A stretch of DNA of 64,000 nt. It comes from JANOYJ01 sp963792485 (GTDB taxonomy: Bacteria; Pseudomonadota; Alphaproteobacteria; Rhizobiales; Rhizobiaceae). The notes under the pieces are model-generated. The model was not told where the DNA came from. It was given only the letters and a program-made list of their open reading frames with translations, and made no database searches. Positions 62,575 to 64,000 of this stretch are shown piece after piece. The position numbers and the translations under genes were made by a program. The DNA is taken from positions 744,001 through 808,000 of the forward strand of contig CAWBWL010000007.1 in assembly GCA_963792485.1 (NCBI GenBank), in the 5' to 3' direction. Each line of letters begins with the position of its first letter. Within the stretch, counting starts at the first letter, position 1.

Positions 62575-63205
62575 TCTCCATTAGGCCCCAATACCGGGCA
62601 GGTTTGATCTGATGGTTTGGTTACGCGATACTGAGTGAACAATACCGGAACCTGCACCGCGTGCGCAACTGGGCAAACTGCAGAAAGCAAAAGCGTTCTA
62701 CTCGACCGAGCACTTTTTTTGAGGGCTTCAAATACCCTTTGAAGACCCTTTGAAAGGGCTTTGAGCCGCCTTCAAAAGACAAATCTCGTTCAAAAATTCA
62801 CTGAGGCAGACTTTGTAGAATGGATTTCCAACAACCATTAAATTCTATCGCGCAATTGGAATTCCATTTTTTCTGATAGACCTAAAATCGGCCGCCAGCA
62901 GCCACGGACAGACTGGCGAAACTGCAAAGCGCGATCAAAATCGGGCTATTTTGTCACCAGCTAAAGACGGCGACGCGCGACTCCATATCCCTCGAGGCTC
63001 GTGAAATACCGCTGAACACGGCGAAGGCGAACACCACGCTACGCCCGCGACTGAGGCCATCAATTGGGTCCAATCCTCGCTCGCCGAGCATGCCAGGCAA
63101 GCAGTCAATCACAACAATGCAATCCCGATCCGTTCAATACCTCAATCCAGCTTTCCCCTACCGCTTCAGGGATTTTCCGAACACCGCACTGCCCGGCGTT
63201 CTCGC
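62575..63205. other. Gene-free stretch with TTCAAA-rich inverted repeats
   Basis: Upstream of the ParB-methyltransferase gene. At 62718-62778 the motif TTCAAA/TTTGAA occurs several times in both orientations around CCCTTTGAAGACCCTTTGAA. This could be a regulatory or origin-like site of the module. No coding sequence is supported. Confidence 0.4.
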
Positions 63206-63289
63206 AAGTCAACATCCCATTCCCGACCAAGTGCAATTCATTCCCACCTAATGACAATTCCATCCCACAAAATGACAATTTTTTCCCAC
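63206..63289. repeat. Four 21-bp repeats, IS21-like element end
   Basis: On the minus strand three units GTGGGA-N3-AATTG-N7 at 63269-63289, 63248-63268 and 63227-63247 and a diverged fourth to 63206 are arrayed head to tail with 21-bp period. The pattern GTGGGA...AATTGTCATT matches the multiple terminal repeats that IstA binds in IS21-family ends. No istA or istB gene is present, so this is a solo remnant or the edge of a deleted element. Confidence 0.5.
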
Positions 63290-63500
63290 GTAACTGCAGC
63301 GATTTTCGGAGCACACTTCAGTGTTGCGGTCAATCAAACAGGCGCCGAATTCGATCAGCGCACGCTGATATAATGTGCATAACATGCTGATATTGCGTTC
63401 TATTTCGGACTCCTCGTCCAACAATTGTTGGCTAAACGGTGAGCCTGTGTGGTCCTTTTGGAGCCTGAAGGCAGAGACCGGTTCGCACAAGAAAAAAACC

Positions 63501-63720
63501 TCAGCCAGCCCTTCTTCCATATTGATATAGTCATCGGTCTCTCTCCCGCTGCCCCGGATAGCATCGCGATTTCCGTGGGTTGGGTGGCGCGAATTTGGCG
63601 GGCATTCCAAGAGGCCGGTTTGAAAAGTCGTCTGGCCGGGCCAGCTGGTGCGGCATTGGAGGGCCGGGGCGCAGCGAACTTGAGTTCGTGAGCACCGCAA
63701 GCGCAGAAAGTGGCGTCAGA
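63501..63720. repeat. Dispersed repeat copy B, partly matching the tRNA-Gln 3' flank
   Basis: The left part (63501-63603) aligns with 39350-39460 (CAGCCAGCCCTT, ATCGGTCTCTC, GATTTCCGTGG, TTGGCGGG). The right part (63619-63712) aligns with copy C at 57-178 (AAGTCGTC, GGTGCGG, GCAGCGAAC, GTTCGTGAGCAC). Thus one roughly 200-bp unit links the other two partial copies. The non-coding stretch 63290-63849 holds nothing else that I can support. Confidence 0.6.
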
Positions 63721-63849
63721 TCGCCGCCTAGGCGATGTTTGCAAAGGGGCTCTTATAGTCTCATTAGTCATCACCTCAATCCAGTCTTGCCTTGCGCAAT
63801 CACCGGTGGTCAATGTCAGACATGGACGATTCGACCATGAAGGGATGAA

Positions 63850-64000
63850 ATGGCGCTTGCCATTGACAAGATAGAGGCGGTGGCGCCGGATCAGGCTTCG
63901 CTGGCCGCCGCGCTGAAAATAAAGCCGGATGCGTGGAGCAATAGCGGGCGCGACGCGGGCGGCCAGTTCGCCTGGGGGGAATGCCAAGGGTCGGGCTCGA
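63850..64000 (+). CDS. SWIM zinc-finger family protein, N-terminal fragment cut by the window edge
   Basis: The ATG at 63850 follows AGGG at 5 nt, and the frame stays open to the end. The visible 50 residues read MALAIDKIEAVAPDQASLAA then ALKIKPDAWSNSGRDAGGQF then AWGECQGSGS. The WGECQGSG motif is what I know from the N-terminus of bacterial SWIM zinc-finger proteins that neighbour MoxR ATPase/VWA genes. The zinc-binding part lies outside the window, so this is a tentative call. Confidence 0.6.
   Translation, partial: MALAIDKIEAVAPDQASLAAALKIKPDAWSNSGRDAGGQFAWGECQGSGS

Noticed and set aside
63400..63987. 195-codon minus-strand frame across repeat copy B
   Set aside because: Its sequence is the translated dispersed repeat (also partly present at other copies). 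The plus-strand SWIM-like start overlaps it with better evidence.

Overview
The window reads as chromosomal DNA of an alphaproteobacterium, most likely of the order Hyphomicrobiales (Rhizobiales). Pointers are a complete PhyR-NepR-EcfG general stress response locus, an HWE histidine kinase, a BA14K-family protein, a LexA-boxed imuA-imuB-dnaE2 cassette and a guaA/rsmB/MAPEG/guaB/rlmE/ppx order that I know from Rhizobiales. No species can be named from the sequence alone. Many genes, including housekeeping ones such as guaA and the dpp transporter, are split by single-base frameshifts. This points to residual indel errors in the assembly more than to gene decay, so broken genes are annotated as one locus with the break position given.

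Layout. 1-3.75 kb: a dpp-type peptide ABC transporter (dppC, dppB, dppA) on the minus strand, preceded by a dispersed repeat. 3.75-4.4 kb: 25-bp tandem repeats and palindromic repeats. 4.4-9.8 kb: a candidate defence locus, with a 1474-residue TIR-nSTAND1 protein that has a coiled coil and an AT-rich sensor region, followed by a tandem SLATT/DUF4231 membrane protein. 9.9-16.4 kb: an SDR oxidoreductase and the SOS mutagenesis cassette imuA-imuB-dnaE2 behind a perfect LexA box. 16.4-20.2 kb: a DMT exporter, a methyltransferase, a PIN-toxin remnant and a Septu-like AAA ATPase/HNH pair.

20.2-39.2 kb: the guanine and translation block (guaA, rsmB, MAPEG, guaB, rlmE, ppx/gppA). It is interspersed with a DUF1761 protein, an ArsR-SRPBCC fusion, a nucleosidase, TspO, a PD-(D/E)XK nuclease, katG/oxyR with a shared control region, aqpZ, an MFS carrier, a saccharopine-dehydrogenase-like protein and a HigBA-like toxin-antitoxin pair. 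39.28 kb: tRNA-Gln(CTG). 39.5-43.3 kb: a serine recombinase-DUF2924-DUF3489 cassette and an orphan HsdR C-terminus.

43.3-59.9 kb: a general stress response island. PhyR, NepR, EcfG, an HWE kinase, a single-domain response regulator and a Crp/Fnr regulator sit among a dense set of stress genes (CsbD, DUF883-like, DUF3309, AI-2E, DUF3008, PRC-barrel, DUF892, MgtC, YflT-like, PNPOx, BA14K and tiny membrane proteins). Twelve sites match GGAAC-N16/17-CGTT exactly and two more match nearly. One of the exact sites drives an apparently untranslated, C-rich, terminator-ended RNA of about 100 nt that resembles the idea of GsrN. The circuit is: the kinase phosphorylates PhyR, PhyR sequesters NepR, EcfG is freed, and EcfG fires these promoters.

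60.3-64 kb: a DUF5681-like protein and a ParB-DNA methyltransferase fusion, then a gene-poor stretch with IS21-like 21-bp end repeats and a second copy of the repeat found beside tRNA-Gln, and finally the start of a SWIM zinc-finger gene cut off by the window edge.
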